Assembly: GCF_024834055.1 (NCBI RefSeq)
Contig: NZ_JANUXZ010000001.1
Coordinates: forward strand, 124,001-188,000
Source of the DNA: Corynebacterium sp. ES2730-CONJ
GTDB lineage: Bacteria > Actinomycetota > Actinomycetes > Mycobacteriales > Mycobacteriaceae
Direction of reading: 5' to 3'
Length of the DNA stretch: 64,000 nucleotides
Shown: positions 52,394-62,172 of the stretch, one piece after another
Position numbering within the stretch: position 1 is the first letter of the stretch
How the letters are laid out: every line of letters starts with the position of its first letter
Program-made: the position numbers and the translations under genes
Notes under the pieces: model-generated
Seen by the model: the letters and a program-made list of their open reading frames with translations, nothing else
What the model was told of the DNA's origin: nothing
Databases searched by the model: none

Positions 52394-52903
52394 ATCCAGC
52401 TGTGGTGCGCCACGTGAAGTCTCAGTGTTTCGCACAGCGATAACCAGGTTACGAGACTTTCCCTGTATATACCCATAGAGGCTCTCGCCTGATTGATATC
52501 GTCGGCACGTCGACCGCATGAACGAAACTCTATCGAGTTTCCACAGCCACGATTCCAAAGATTAGATCACAGATCCACCACCGTTCGGTATTTCTGATCC
52601 ACAAATGCGTTAACCCTTCGAACCTCTCGTCGAATACTTTCTTCAGTCCTCTACAGCTGGAATGGTTGCTACCGTGCGGGCGATATCGTTTCCTCGACGG
52701 GGCCGCTGCCACTAAGAATATGAACCCAGTTCACGCACACATAATTCGGACGAAAAGGCTCACCAACGTGGATCAATGGCAAAGTTTTACTTCTCATGAG
52801 CCGAATCAAAACTCAATACAACTTTGGGTGCGAACTTCGATGAATCTACCCGTAGGGAGGAATGCAACATAATCTGCGCCACGATCGCAGATATTGCTCC
52901 GCC
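52394..52903. other. Gene-less interval, possible gene remnant
   Basis: About 510 bases between two facing terminators with no intact gene. On the minus strand, 52567-52650 reads 27 codons of protein-like sequence (RTEESIRREVRRVNAFVDQK and on to a stop), with possible continuation in other frames upstream, which could be the trace of a decayed gene. Nothing was identified in it. Confidence 0.4.
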
Positions 52904-52958
52904 AAAAGTTAAAAGCCGCACCTCCAACCCTGTGGTCTAGGGAGTTGAAGGTACGGCT
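52904..52958 (-). terminator. Terminator after the orphan gene at 52973
   Basis: On the minus strand a long stem of about 18 pairs, AGCCGTACCTTCAACTCCCT with AGGGTTGGAGGTGCGGCT (52914-52958, a few G-U pairs), is followed by TTTAACTTTT. It starts 15 bases after the stop at 52973. Confidence 0.85.
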
Positions 52959-52972
52959 ACGCGCTTAGATGA

Positions 52973-53704
52973 CTACGAGGAGCGTCCCGGAGTAAAGAGA
53001 GTAGTCTGGCCGTCCCTGTCCAGGTCAATGTGGTCAGAGGCAAAACCGCTCTGGTAGTTATTGGAATCGAATCGAATATTGATATCGCTTAACTCACTGG
53101 GTTTGACCGAGAGAGCTAAAATCCCAGCATCGAGCGGGCGATCAGTTTCTGCCCTCATCTCGGAGATATCACGGCCAGCAATGGTTCCGGACCATGTGCC
53201 TTCTGTCACGGGAGTAATTTTGTCGTTAACTTTTTCCACAAAGCTAAAGACAACAGGCGCGGGATTATCGGCTGCGTCAGCTTTAGGAAAATTCGCCACC
53301 ATAAACTGATCAGTCTGAGGCAAATTGGTGGAGGGCGCAGCAAAGACAATAGCCGGGGACGCAACTTCTTCGTGGGTGGGCTTCGGATCCTCGATTACCA
53401 CTGTGGTGCTTTCAGCGGCACGCGATCGGTTTACCTCCACAGTGTCGAGCTTCTCGCTCGATCCTGTAGCGAGCGCGGTTAATTGACCGGCTGTCTCCCC
53501 AAGTTGTGGATCGTCGAATAGCGTGGTCCCGATATCTTTCACCAAAGTAGGCGCGTTGTCTGGAATCTGGGCCTTCAGCTCACTGACGTTGATTCCGGCG
53601 CTGCCCACTATGGACAAGAGAACTGAGGTGATGAGGGCGATAATCTGCTGGACCACTGGAGAGTTGAAGTCGATGTCACCAAGAACTGGCAGGTTGAATT
53701 TCAC
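52973..53704 (-). CDS. Hypothetical protein with N-terminal hydrophobic segment and DxDxDG motif
   Basis: 243 residues that I do not recognise. A hydrophobic stretch at residues 18-36 (VQQIIALITSVLLSIVGSA) could be a membrane anchor or late signal peptide. Residues 80-130 are Ser/Thr/Pro/Glu rich, as in a linker. The rest (~145-243) looks like a compact soluble domain (FSFVEKVNDKITPVTEGTWSGTIAGRD). Near the end, D227-L-D-R-D231-G matches the DxDxDG calcium-loop pattern. Only one ATG-proximal start is plausible (53704). It stands alone: empty intervals on both sides and a strong terminator of its own. Possibly a lineage-specific surface protein. Confidence 0.7.
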   Translation of the reverse strand: MKFNLPVLGDIDFNSPVVQQIIALITSVLLSIVGSAGINVSELKAQIPDNAPTLVKDIGTTLFDDPQLGETAGQLTALATGSSEKLDTVEVNRSRAAESTTVVIEDPKPTHEEVASPAIVFAAPSTNLPQTDQFMVANFPKADAADNPAPVVFSFVEKVNDKITPVTEGTWSGTIAGRDISEMRAETDRPLDAGILALSVKPSELSDINIRFDSNNYQSGFASDHIDLDRDGQTTLFTPGRSS

Positions 53705-53846
53705 TGCGCCATACCAACTTTCATTTGAGGGCTATGTCTAAGCGCTGAGTCGGCGGCTTACCATATCAACAACACAAGAAACATCCGACACAACTGACTA
53801 TTTAAAAAACTTCTCTCATTCTAGTCACATCTGTAACAAAATAGCG

Positions 53847-53882
53847 AGAAAATACCCCCACCACTCTTAAATGATGGGGGTA
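53847..53882 (-). terminator. Terminator after nusB
   Basis: On the minus strand TACCCCCATCA (53882-53872) pairs with TGGTGGGGGTA (53863-53853, one G-U pair) with an eight-base loop, then TTTTCTCGC. It starts 16 bases after the nusB stop and ends the alaS-to-nusB run of genes. Confidence 0.85.
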
Positions 53883-53898
53883 GCCAAGCTAGATATAT

Positions 53899-54501
53899 TT
53901 AGTCGTCTGGGTCGCGACCATCAAAGCTCTCATCGTCGGTTAAATGGGCCTCCGCTTCAGCAAGGGCATCGGCGAACCCCATACTATGCTCGTCCTCATG
54001 ACCGTCTGGATCATCAAAGGCGCGCAGTTCGTCAATATTTTTCGCAATTGAATCAAGCACGCCGTTGATATAGGCGAATGCATCATCGACTGAGTACTGC
54101 GAGGCTAGCTCGATACCGTCCTTGATAGCCGTTTTAACTGGAACGTCCTCATTAAAGATAAGCTCCCATACAGCCACCCGCAGGATAGCTCGATCAACGG
54201 CTGATATGCGGTGTAGTTCCCAGTTCTCAGATAGATGAGAGGCTATGACCGAATCGATTCTATCGAGCTCTTCTGCAACCCCTGCCACTATTTCCCTGGT
54301 ATATGGGTTCACTGGAGCGATCTCACTAGCTGGAAGAGCAGCTAATGAGACTCGATCAGATAACAGGGCTACCGGGTCAATATCACGGGCCTCGGACTCG
54401 TAAAGGAAATCAACCGCGCGGCGTCGCGCTTTATAGCGCGATCCATGACGCTTATACTGCGCTCGCGGTGCTGGCATAGGATTATTTTCGGACTCAGCCA
54501 C
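53899..54501 (-). CDS. nusB: Transcription antitermination factor NusB
   Basis: Binds boxA RNA with S10 and supports rRNA antitermination. 200 residues, longer than the typical 140-160 because of an acidic C-terminal tail of about 30 residues (DDPDGHEDEHSMG through DDESFDGRDPDD) and a short basic N-terminus. Core motifs: RYKARRRAVDFLYESEARDIDP, the conserved helix LHRISAVDRAILRVAVWELIF, and PVKTAIKDGIELASQYSVDDAFAYINGVLDSIA. Starts three bases after the efp stop. Confidence 0.95.
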   Translation of the reverse strand: MAESENNPMPAPRAQYKRHGSRYKARRRAVDFLYESEARDIDPVALLSDRVSLAALPASEIAPVNPYTREIVAGVAEELDRIDSVIASHLSENWELHRISAVDRAILRVAVWELIFNEDVPVKTAIKDGIELASQYSVDDAFAYINGVLDSIAKNIDELRAFDDPDGHEDEHSMGFADALAEAEAHLTDDESFDGRDPDD

Positions 54502-54504
54502 GAT

Positions 54505-55068
54505 CTAGTGATTCACGCGTGAGAGGTAGGAGCCGTCCCGGGTATCGACCTTTACTATATTACCGGTCTCCACGAACAACGGAACTTGGATTTCTGCGCC
54601 CGTTTCCAACGTAGCGGGCTTAGTTCCGCCGTTCGAACGATCACCTTGCAGTCCCGGTTCGGTGTGAGCAATTTTCAAATCAAGAGAAATGGGAAGCTCT
54701 GCAAAGAGCGGCTCTCCCTCATGGAAGGAAACTTGGATGGTTGTGTTCTCAAGGAGGAACCTCGCTCCCGAGCCAACGATATGCTCAGCAAGTTCGAGCT
54801 GCTCATAGCTCTTTTCATCCATCACCACGAAGGAAGAACCATCGTGATAGAGGTAGGTCATGTCTCGGCGATCCACGGTGGCTGTCTCAACCTTAACTCC
54901 AGCGTTAAAAGTTTTATCGGTCACCTTTCCGCTGACAACGTCCTTGAGTTTGGTACGCACAAACGCTGGGCCTTTACCTGGTTTAACGTGCTGGAATTCG
55001 ATAATCTGCTGGAGCTTATTGTCGATCTTGAGAACGAGTCCGTTCTTGAAATCAGCGGTTGTTGCCAC
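54505..55068 (-). CDS. efp: Translation elongation factor P
   Basis: Relieves ribosome stalling at polyproline. 187 residues from GTG 55068 ([19 protein letters not shown]), preceded by GAAGGAAG. The frame extends to 55329 but the extra 87 residues are not family-like and run into the gap before pepQ. The loop that reaches the peptidyl-transferase centre is [17 protein letters not shown]; the C-terminal OB domain has [11 protein letters not shown]. Adjacent to pepQ and nusB as usual. Confidence 0.97.
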   Translation of the reverse strand: MATTADFKNGLVLKIDNKLQQIIEFQHVKPGKGPAFVRTKLKDVVSGKVTDKTFNAGVKVETATVDRRDMTYLYHDGSSFVVMDEKSYEQLELAEHIVGSGARFLLENTTIQVSFHEGEPLFAELPISLDLKIAHTEPGLQGDRSNGGTKPATLETGAEIQVPLFVETGNIVKVDTRDGSYLSRVNH

Positions 55069-55187
55069 CTTTATACTTCCTTCTTCATCATTGGCATGAG
55101 TGAACGTACAAGATAATACATGATGCATCGCGGTTATTTTAACTCTTCCTCCCGAGACTGCAGACCTGGGGAGGGAGGGAATTTCTC

Positions 55188-56279
55188 TTAAACGATCATG
55201 AGATCTTTGCTCAGACCTGTGAGATTTTCTGCAGCTCCAGCCTGCACAATCAAGGTATCCTCGATACGAACACCTCCGCGCTCGGGTATGTATATGCCAG
55301 GTTCGATGGTTACCGTCATTCCCTCGCACAATACTCCCGCGGCATTCTTCGCTGCAGCTGGCGCTTCGTGCACATCGAGTCCGACACCGTGTCCGGTGGA
55401 ATGGACGAAGTAGTCGCCGTACCCTGCTTTAGTAATAATATCCCGACATGCCTTGTCAACATCGGCAAGCGAGGTACCAGGTACTGCAGCCTTGCAACCA
55501 GCCAATTGTGCTTGTAGCACCACATCATAGATTTCTTGGGAAAAGTCCGTTGCATATCCGACAATCACGGTTCTTGTGGTGTCGGAATTATATCCCGCCG
55601 CGTAGGCACCAAAGTCTATAGTCACGATATCGCCCTCGCATAGTATCCGATCCCCAGCTTGGTGGTGCGGCATTGCAGAATTCGGGCCAGAAGCGACGAT
55701 GGTGTCAAAACTGGGCCGCTCGGAGCCTCGCACCCGCATCTTATATTCCAAGTCAGCCGCAATCTCAATTTCGCTACGACCCGCTCGGATGCCACCCTCA
55801 TCGAGAAGTTCTTGAAAGGCGGAATTTGCTATATCTGCGACACGTCGCAACCGCTCTTGTTCCTCTTCTCCTTTAATACGGCGCATCTTTTCAATGACCT
55901 GGGTGACAGGGACTAGTTCGAGACCCTCGCCAGCAGCTTTCTTTAAAATCTCCAGCTGAGTTACCGTGACAAAGTCAGCTTCGAAACCCAGTCGAGCAAC
56001 GCCGCTGAGACCCTTGATGAGATCCGGGGCACATGCGCGGGCTTCTCGGGCCTTGATATCGGGAACCTCCGCGGCTATTTGTGTTAGGTATCGTCCGTCA
56101 GTTGCGATATCTGCCTGCCCATCAGCGTAGACAACCAAACCAGCGTTAGAGCCAGTAAAACCGGACAAGTAGCGCACGTGAGTGAGGTGGGAAATCACGA
56201 GAGCATCTAGATTTAGCTCTTTAAGTTCGTGGGCAAGTATTTTCCTGCGATTAACAAAGTAAGAACGTGCGTCCACCAT
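55188..56279 (-). CDS. pepQ: Xaa-Pro aminopeptidase/dipeptidase (M24B)
   Basis: Metal-dependent exopeptidase acting on X-Pro bonds. 363 residues from ATG 56279 ([19 protein letters not shown]), with AAAGG upstream; an extension to 56333 adds 18 non-family residues. Creatinase-type N-domain ([22 protein letters not shown]) and a pita-bread C-domain with the metal ligands: two Asp in [19 protein letters not shown], His in [15 protein letters not shown], and Glu in [12 protein letters not shown] and GGVRIEDTL. Between aroQ and efp. Confidence 0.95.
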   Translation of the reverse strand: MVDARSYFVNRRKILAHELKELNLDALVISHLTHVRYLSGFTGSNAGLVVYADGQADIATDGRYLTQIAAEVPDIKAREARACAPDLIKGLSGVARLGFEADFVTVTQLEILKKAAGEGLELVPVTQVIEKMRRIKGEEEQERLRRVADIANSAFQELLDEGGIRAGRSEIEIAADLEYKMRVRGSERPSFDTIVASGPNSAMPHHQAGDRILCEGDIVTIDFGAYAAGYNSDTTRTVIVGYATDFSQEIYDVVLQAQLAGCKAAVPGTSLADVDKACRDIITKAGYGDYFVHSTGHGVGLDVHEAPAAAKNAAGVLCEGMTVTIEPGIYIPERGGVRIEDTLIVQAGAAENLTGLSKDLMIV

Positions 56280-56365
56280 GAAAATTACCTTTCTTCGAAA
56301 CTCCATTCGGCCACCTTCGACCAAACTTTGCATGATCTTACTCCTGCTGCACAGGTCCTTGGGTT

Positions 56366-56809
56366 CTAGCTAGCTTCCGCTATTAGATAATCGAGAGCCA
56401 AAAGATAGCCACGTACACCCAGACCCGCAATTGTCCCCTTGGCAATGGGTGAGAGATAGGAGTGGTGCCTAAAGCTCTCTCGGGCTGCGATATTTGATAG
56501 ATGCACCTCGATGAAACCTGCACCCTCGGATATTTCAGCAAGAGCATCTCGAAGGACTACCGAGGTATGTGTCAACCCCCCAGGGTTGATAATTATTGGT
56601 TGTTGTTTATCGACGGCTTCATGTATCCACTCCACAAGCTCGCCTTCATAGTTAGATTGCTTACAGGTAACTGTGAAACCCATGTCATTGGCATGTGCAT
56701 GAAGGAGCTGTTCCAACTGGGCAAGCGTGGTCGAACCATAAATGTGCGGTTGCCTTTTACCCAACCGATCCAGGTTGGGCCCATTGAGTATTAAAATACT
56801 GCGACTCAT
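56366..56809 (-). CDS. aroQ: 3-dehydroquinate dehydratase, type II
   Basis: Third step of the shikimate pathway. 147 residues, typical type II size. Motifs: [19 protein letters not shown] (catalytic Arg and Tyr), [31 protein letters not shown] and [21 protein letters not shown] (catalytic His). ATG 56809. Twelve bases after aroB. Confidence 0.97.
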   Translation of the reverse strand: MSRSILILNGPNLDRLGKRQPHIYGSTTLAQLEQLLHAHANDMGFTVTCKQSNYEGELVEWIHEAVDKQQPIIINPGGLTHTSVVLRDALAEISEGAGFIEVHLSNIAARESFRHHSYLSPIAKGTIAGLGVRGYLLALDYLIAEAS

Positions 56810-56821
56810 CGCATTCTCCTT

Positions 56822-57892
56822 CTAAGAAATTCGCGCATAGGCCTCTTTAAGCTGTGCAGTTGTTGCGTCGTCGATTCGCGTCGGCGTAGCCACGTCGTTG
56901 AGGGCCACAAACCTTATCCGACCATCTCTGTTCTTCTTATCCACGCTCATCGCAGCGTAGAGATCCTCGAATCCAGCGTTTTGATAGCGAATCGGTAGAC
57001 CGATTGAGGAAAGGATTTCCTCATGAAGCGCCACAAGATCACCTGTCATCACACCCTTGATCTCACTTAGGTGAGCAACGAATGCCATCCCTATCGCTAC
57101 AGCATCACCATGTCGCCACCGGTACTGCTCATAACGCTCTACTGCATGACCAAAAGTATGTCCATAATTGAGGATCTCTCGCAACCCTGACTCCTTGAGA
57201 TCCTGCGCGACCACATTCGCTTTGACACTGACTGACCGATGAATCAACTCCGGAAGGTCACCTGTGATATCGAGGCAGCGGGTGGGAGATTGCACATAGA
57301 GCTCCAAAATCTGGGGATCAGCAATAAAGCCTGTTTTTATTATTTCAGCGCTGCCAGCAATTCGGTCAGATTGAGGAACTGACGCTAGATATTGGATGTC
57401 AATAAATACTGCCGAGGGCTCATGGAAAGCTCCTACTAGATTCTTGCCACCGGGAGTATTGATGCCGGTTTTGCCTCCCACCGCAGCATCCACCATGGCT
57501 AGCACAGTAGTGGGGATGTGGATAACTTCTATCCCGCGCATCCACGTTGCGGCAATAAAACCCGCAAGGTCGGTGGCAGCTCCCCCACCAAACCCAATTA
57601 TTACGTCGCGTCGGCCGATCTTCAACTCGCCGAGGCGATCCCACAGCCTTTGTGCAGTCGCATAGGTCTTTGCTTCCTCGGCGTCGGGTATCTCAATGAT
57701 AGTGCTCGGAATTTCAGCCCATTGCTTTATAAGCTGGTGCGCATAGTGAGCTACCGTTGGCTGACATAACACCACAACCCGGCCGGGACTCAGGCTAGAG
57801 ACGTGGGCAGCGCACTCCGCTTCGAGGCGCTCCCCTATGCACACCCGGTAGGGGCGGGGCCCACGCACATTCACCTCGGCCAACATACTCAT
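56822..57892 (-). CDS. aroB: 3-dehydroquinate synthase
   Basis: Second shikimate pathway step, NAD- and metal-dependent. 356 residues from ATG 57892, whose ATGA overlaps the aroK stop; AAGGA is six bases upstream, which is better than the TTG at 57898. Motifs: GFGGGAATDLAGFIAATWMRG, IPTTVLAMVDAAVGGKTGIN, GSAEIIKTGFIADPQI and NYGHTFGHAVE (metal His). The four-base overlap implies translational coupling with aroK. Confidence 0.96.
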   Translation of the reverse strand: MSMLAEVNVRGPRPYRVCIGERLEAECAAHVSSLSPGRVVVLCQPTVAHYAHQLIKQWAEIPSTIIEIPDAEEAKTYATAQRLWDRLGELKIGRRDVIIGFGGGAATDLAGFIAATWMRGIEVIHIPTTVLAMVDAAVGGKTGINTPGGKNLVGAFHEPSAVFIDIQYLASVPQSDRIAGSAEIIKTGFIADPQILELYVQSPTRCLDITGDLPELIHRSVSVKANVVAQDLKESGLREILNYGHTFGHAVERYEQYRWRHGDAVAIGMAFVAHLSEIKGVMTGDLVALHEEILSSIGLPIRYQNAGFEDLYAAMSVDKKNRDGRIRFVALNDVATPTRIDDATTAQLKEAYARIS

Positions 57893-58401
57893 TGACAATC
57901 CTTAGCATCATAGGATTCCATAAAGCTTAAGATATCCGCTACCACCTGCTGAGGTGGCCTGGTATCGGTGGGGATCCGGATATCCGCTACCTCTCGGTAA
58001 AGCGGAATTCGAGGTTTCACCAGTTCTTCGTAGGACATATCATCGAGTAAAGGTCGCGCCGTGGTATCGCGAGTTCTCAGGTCTCCTTCCTCAATGCTCA
58101 CATCTATCCATGCCACGGGATGATCAATCAGAAGCTTTCGGGTTGCATCCTCCTCGATCGCGCCTCCACCAAGACTAAGCACACCGTTAAGCTGTAGCGC
58201 CTCCGCGATCACCTCGGCCTCTATAGCGCGAAAAGTCTCAATTCCTTTGGCCTCAATGAAGTCACGGCACCGCTGACCTGTCCGCTGTTCTATCAGCTCG
58301 TCGCTATCAATATGCGCAATATTTAGGGCACTGGACAAACGACGGGCGATAGTTGTTTTGCCGGCACCAGGGGGGCCAACGAGAACTATTTTGGGAGCCA
58401 T
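57889..58401 (-). CDS. aroK: Shikimate kinase
   Basis: Phosphorylates shikimate. 170 residues. Walker A is GPPGAGKTTIARRL; IDSDELIEQRTGQRCRDFIEAKG is the shikimate-binding region; LSLGGGAIEEDATRKLL and RTRDTTARPLL cover the lid and Arg residues. ATG 58401. Lies between aroC (11-base gap) and aroB (overlap). Confidence 0.97.
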   Translation of the reverse strand: MAPKIVLVGPPGAGKTTIARRLSSALNIAHIDSDELIEQRTGQRCRDFIEAKGIETFRAIEAEVIAEALQLNGVLSLGGGAIEEDATRKLLIDHPVAWIDVSIEEGDLRTRDTTARPLLDDMSYEELVKPRIPLYREVADIRIPTDTRPPQQVVADILSFMESYDAKDCQ

Positions 58402-58412
58402 TTTATTCCTTC

Positions 58413-59618
58413 CTAAAACGCTAGCCTGCGGGCGATCTGGTCTTGGTAGGCCGCGAAATTGCGAGAAGTTTCCACCAGGCTGTCGCCTCCAAATTTTTGC
58501 AGCACGGCTCGAGCTAGCACGAGAGCAACCATAGCCTCAGCCACCACTCCGGCCGCAGGAACTGCGCAAACGTCAGATCGCTGGTGGATCCCGGTGGCTG
58601 CACGTCCAGAATCGAGGTCCACAGTGCGCAGGGCGCGGGGTACCGTTGATATGGGTTTCATAGCACCTCGCACCACGAGACGTTCCCCATTAGTCATACC
58701 ACCTTCAACACCACCAGCTCGGTTTGAAAGACGCCTTACCGTGCCGGATTCATCGCGCACCATCTCATCGTGAGCCTGACTGCCAAGGCGTCGAGCTTCC
58801 TCAAATCCATCGCCAATCTCGACCCCTTTGATAGCCTGTATGCTCATGACTGCCGCACTAAGTTGTGCATCTAGACGTTCTTCAGCACTGGTATGAGATC
58901 CTAGTCCAATCGGTAGACCGTCAACAATTACCTCGAAAATTCCTCCGAGGGTATCTCCCTGCTTCTTAGCCGCTTCAATCTCGTTGATCATTGACGCCTC
59001 AGCTCGCGGGGAAAACGCGCGCACGGGCGACTGGTCAATAGTTGTAGCGTCGGCTGCAACAGGGCTGGACCCGGGATCGACCTTAGAGCGACCTATAGAG
59101 ACAATATGGCTGAACACTTCGACTCCCATGAGCTCTCGAAGGAGATTACGGGCGAGCGTAGCAATAGCGACTCGAGCGGCAGTCTCCCTAGCGGAAGCAC
59201 GCTCGAGAACGGGACGGGCCTCCTGAAGATCATATTTCAACATTCCCGCGAAATCTGCATGTCCTGGACGAGGCCTCGTCAGTTTTTTCGCCCGACCAGA
59301 ATCCAATTCTCGAGCCACGTGGGGATCATGTTCATCAAGACGATGAGGTGACATGACGGTGGTCCACTTAGGCCACTCAGTATTTCCAATCATCAAAGCG
59401 ACGGGGCTCCCCATAGTTAGCCCGTGACGAATTCCCGACAGGAGACTAAGTTCATCTGCCTCAAATTTCATCCTCGCGCCCCGCCCGTAGCCTAGTCGGC
59501 GCCGCGCAAGTTGATAGGAAATATCCTCAGTCGTGATGGGCACGCCTGCGGGCATCCCCTCCATCACGGTGATGAGAGCTTGGCCGTGAGATTCGCCTGC
59601 TGTAGTCCATCGAAGCAT
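58413..59618 (-). CDS. aroC: Chorismate synthase
   Basis: FMN-dependent final step to chorismate. 401 residues. Conserved signatures: [21 protein letters not shown] near the start, [32 protein letters not shown] in the middle, and SVNR-like [24 protein letters not shown] near the end. ATG 59618. First of the aroC-aroK-aroB-aroQ run. Confidence 0.97.
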   Translation of the reverse strand: MLRWTTAGESHGQALITVMEGMPAGVPITTEDISYQLARRRLGYGRGARMKFEADELSLLSGIRHGLTMGSPVALMIGNTEWPKWTTVMSPHRLDEHDPHVARELDSGRAKKLTRPRPGHADFAGMLKYDLQEARPVLERASARETAARVAIATLARNLLRELMGVEVFSHIVSIGRSKVDPGSSPVAADATTIDQSPVRAFSPRAEASMINEIEAAKKQGDTLGGIFEVIVDGLPIGLGSHTSAEERLDAQLSAAVMSIQAIKGVEIGDGFEEARRLGSQAHDEMVRDESGTVRRLSNRAGGVEGGMTNGERLVVRGAMKPISTVPRALRTVDLDSGRAATGIHQRSDVCAVPAAGVVAEAMVALVLARAVLQKFGGDSLVETSRNFAAYQDQIARRLAF

Positions 59619-59655
59619 GTGGCAATTATTGCACGAATAAGGGTACTTATGAATT

Positions 59656-60042
59656 CTACCCCCATATGAAATAGGTGCACACTGTCCCCGCTATCATCGC
59701 GGGGCCGTGGGCGATCCGTTGCTTTTTAAGGGCACAAGCTAACGCGATGGTGAAAATCTGCGCGAATATAATGGCCCACAGGACGTGGCTGCCGGCAATG
59801 AGACCTAAGGAGGGAGCGAGTTTTACATCACCCAAGCCCATTGCTAATGACTGCCCAGTTATTCGTGCACCTACAGCGATCACCGCATAGAGTCCGGACC
59901 AGACAATCGCTGGCCACCACAAATCTGATAGATAAAATGCTGGTACGAGGGCTGGAAGAGTAAGAATATTAGGAAGTCTATGGTAGCGAATATCAAAATA
60001 GCTCAGTGCTGCCATCCAAAACCCTGTCACTACGACCATCAT
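59656..60042 (-). CDS. A24-family prepilin peptidase, minimal catalytic domain
   Basis: 128-residue membrane protein with four or five hydrophobic segments and both catalytic aspartates of the leader-peptidase family: D17 in [12 protein letters not shown] and D72 in [11 protein letters not shown]. The N-terminal methylase domain of full PilD (usually with CxxC pairs) is absent, as in TadV/CpaA-type enzymes. Position between aroC and aroE is conserved in related genomes. No pilin or Tad genes are in the window, so the substrate is unknown. Start ATG 60042, or the next codon. Confidence 0.85.
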   Translation of the reverse strand: MMVVVTGFWMAALSYFDIRYHRLPNILTLPALVPAFYLSDLWWPAIVWSGLYAVIAVGARITGQSLAMGLGDVKLAPSLGLIAGSHVLWAIIFAQIFTIALACALKKQRIAHGPAMIAGTVCTYFIWG

Positions 60043-60106
60043 GAGCTCTAAGGCTAGATGCCCGAGAGCTCCCTTGTCTTAAGAAACGGGCTTTTCCACA
60101 ATATTC

Positions 60107-60919
60107 TCAGTTTTCCATAGAGAGGTGCTGGTTAAACGCGCTTCGCATCTGCTCTCGGGGAGCCGAACGACCAGTGAATATCTCAAACTGCTCATAGGCT
60201 TGATGAAGTAGCATCTCGTGGCCGCCGACCGCAGCCAGTCCCCGCGATTGAGCGAGCTGGACAAGGGGCGTGGGCCACGGGTCATAGATCACATCGAGTA
60301 GCGAAGTGCGGGCGAGAGCATCTTCATATCCCGCCAAAGCTCTACTGGGAACCGTGGAAATGAGAATATCGGCTCGCGCGGCTAGAGTAGCAAGATCCGC
60401 AGAGAAATCGCAGAATGCCAAATCGATCCCGACGGATGCTGCCAGAGAAGAAAACTCGGTAGCGCGGTCACTCCTGTTAACGATGGTGATCTTTTGAACA
60501 CCAAGCTGGCCTAGTGCAAATACTGCCGGCCGAGCTGTTCCCCCAGCGCCGATAATAAGAGCCTGTCGAAACGGTGAGCGCGCTATTGCCACGAGGGCGC
60601 CAGTGATCCCCACACAATCAGTGTTATCGGCACCCCATCCGGTGCCTCTACGGACGAGGGTATTCGCTGATCCAATTACCTCTGCTCGCTCTGATTTGAA
60701 GTCAGCGCACTTTAAAGCGGCGAATTTGGCCGGCATGGTTACCGAAAAACCTAAGAAGTCCGGGGCAGCCGATTTTAAGAAATGTGCCAGCTCTCCTTCC
60801 TCCACAAGGTGCGCGCTGTAGCTCCAATCGTCCATATCAAGTGCTTGATACCCGGCATTGTGGATCAAGGGCGACAAGGAATGCTTGATAGGGGAACCGA
60901 GAACTGCAGCGCGGGGCAC
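60107..60919 (-). CDS. aroE: Shikimate dehydrogenase
   Basis: NADPH-dependent reduction of 3-dehydroshikimate. 270 residues. Motifs: VLGSPIKHSLSPLIHNAGYQ (shikimate-binding Ser pair), SVTMPAKFAALKCAD (catalytic Lys; usual form is NVTxPxK), GWGADNTDCVGITGAL (catalytic Asp) and LIIGAGGTARPAVFALGQLG (NADP loop). ATG 60919 is 12 bases after mltG. The Ser for Asn at the start of the Lys motif is common in actinobacterial members as I recall. Confidence 0.93.
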   Translation of the reverse strand: MPRAAVLGSPIKHSLSPLIHNAGYQALDMDDWSYSAHLVEEGELAHFLKSAAPDFLGFSVTMPAKFAALKCADFKSERAEVIGSANTLVRRGTGWGADNTDCVGITGALVAIARSPFRQALIIGAGGTARPAVFALGQLGVQKITIVNRSDRATEFSSLAASVGIDLAFCDFSADLATLAARADILISTVPSRALAGYEDALARTSLLDVIYDPWPTPLVQLAQSRGLAAVGGHEMLLHQAYEQFEIFTGRSAPREQMRSAFNQHLSMEN

Positions 60920-60931
60920 GAGATCATCAAC

Positions 60932-62083
60932 CTATCGCTGTGAATCTAGTACGCCATTGGCGAGTGATTGATCGACTGCCTGCAAATGTTCCTCGAAGGT
61001 ATTGGTAAAGACGGTTGTACCGGACTTGTCTACGGTCACAAAGAAGAGCCACTCGCCTGGTGCGGGGTTCTCCATGGCCTTGATAGCGGTAGTTCCGGCG
61101 GCTGCAATAGGAGAATCTGGAAGCCCGTCTTTAGCATAGGTATTCCACGGAGTCACTCGAGCACGGTCCTCCGCAGTTGTAGCTACCTCGACATCGTCGA
61201 GGCCGTAGTTGACAGTCGAGTCAAATTCTAGGCGCATGGGTTCTTCCAAACGATTGAGAATAACCCGTGCGACCTTGTCAAAATCACCCTCTGGAGCTTC
61301 ACGCTCTACTAGAGAGGCTGCGGTTAACAATTCGTAAGGGGTCAATCCGATGGCTCGAGCGCGTGCTTCGATATTGGTATTTTCAAAGGTTTTGGAGGAA
61401 CGCTTGAGCAGGTCGGCGAGAATTTCCTCGGCGCTAAAATGCGGGTCCACGACGTATTTGCCTGGCACGATCAGCCCCTCCAACCGGCGCGGATCGCTTG
61501 ACCGTGCGGCCACCTGTGCCCTAGCCCACGTGGGGATATGGAGGTCATCCACATTGGCTGTTGCACCTGCTTGTTGCAGATCGGCGACGGACACGCAATT
61601 TGTCGAGCCCTCAAAACAGGTGACCGTAGATATCTGAGAATAAATGCCTGGGCGTTTCTTTCCTCCGACTACATTGACATCCATGAGGGTGGCACCACCT
61701 GGTATATCTAGCAGGTCGACTTGTTTGTCGTTATCAAGGAGGGCCCGCACCGCGGCAGCGGCACTCATCCCCTGGCGGAGGCGGTAAACTCCCGGCTGAA
61801 TATTCCCAGCGGCTGGGTTGTTGGCGGCTGCGGTCTGAAATGCCGGGTCACTTGCAACAATTCCGCGCTCAACCAATTCAGGGCCCTTTTCGGCCATTGA
61901 TGAGCCTTCTTCAATGACCACTAATTCCACTGCTCCGCTACCTTCGCCTTGAAAATCATAGGGTTTCTGGGTCGCGATACTAGCGCCGATATAGATTATT
62001 GCTCCGATAAGAAGCACTACCGAAGCGACGATTACGGCTACAGTACGCTCTCGGCGCTTGACATCATATGATTCGGTATCCAT
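60932..62083 (-). CDS. mltG: Endolytic transglycosylase MltG (YceG family)
   Basis: Membrane-anchored lytic transglycosylase that cuts nascent glycan strands. 383 residues: cytosolic basic start, one membrane helix (~15-38, TVAVIVASVVLLIGAIIYIGA), a LysM-like region (VIEEGSSMAEKGPELVERGIV), and the YceG domain with the catalytic Glu in LTAASLVEREAPEGDFDKVARVILNRL. The motif usually GLPPGPI reads DGLPDSPIAAAGT here. The middle (LPTWARAQ region, ~150-200) carries a Cys pair (TCFEGSTNCV). Precedes aroE by 12 bases. Confidence 0.93.
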   Translation of the reverse strand: MDTESYDVKRRERTVAVIVASVVLLIGAIIYIGASIATQKPYDFQGEGSGAVELVVIEEGSSMAEKGPELVERGIVASDPAFQTAAANNPAAGNIQPGVYRLRQGMSAAAAVRALLDNDKQVDLLDIPGGATLMDVNVVGGKKRPGIYSQISTVTCFEGSTNCVSVADLQQAGATANVDDLHIPTWARAQVAARSSDPRRLEGLIVPGKYVVDPHFSAEEILADLLKRSSKTFENTNIEARARAIGLTPYELLTAASLVEREAPEGDFDKVARVILNRLEEPMRLEFDSTVNYGLDDVEVATTAEDRARVTPWNTYAKDGLPDSPIAAAGTTAIKAMENPAPGEWLFFVTVDKSGTTVFTNTFEEHLQAVDQSLANGVLDSQR

Positions 62084-62172
62084 CCAACGTATCCATTTCC
62101 TCGGTTGATTCGCAGTGCTCGGCAGCTTAACTAATACTCATTGAATTATCAGACTAGTTGCTTTACCTATAA

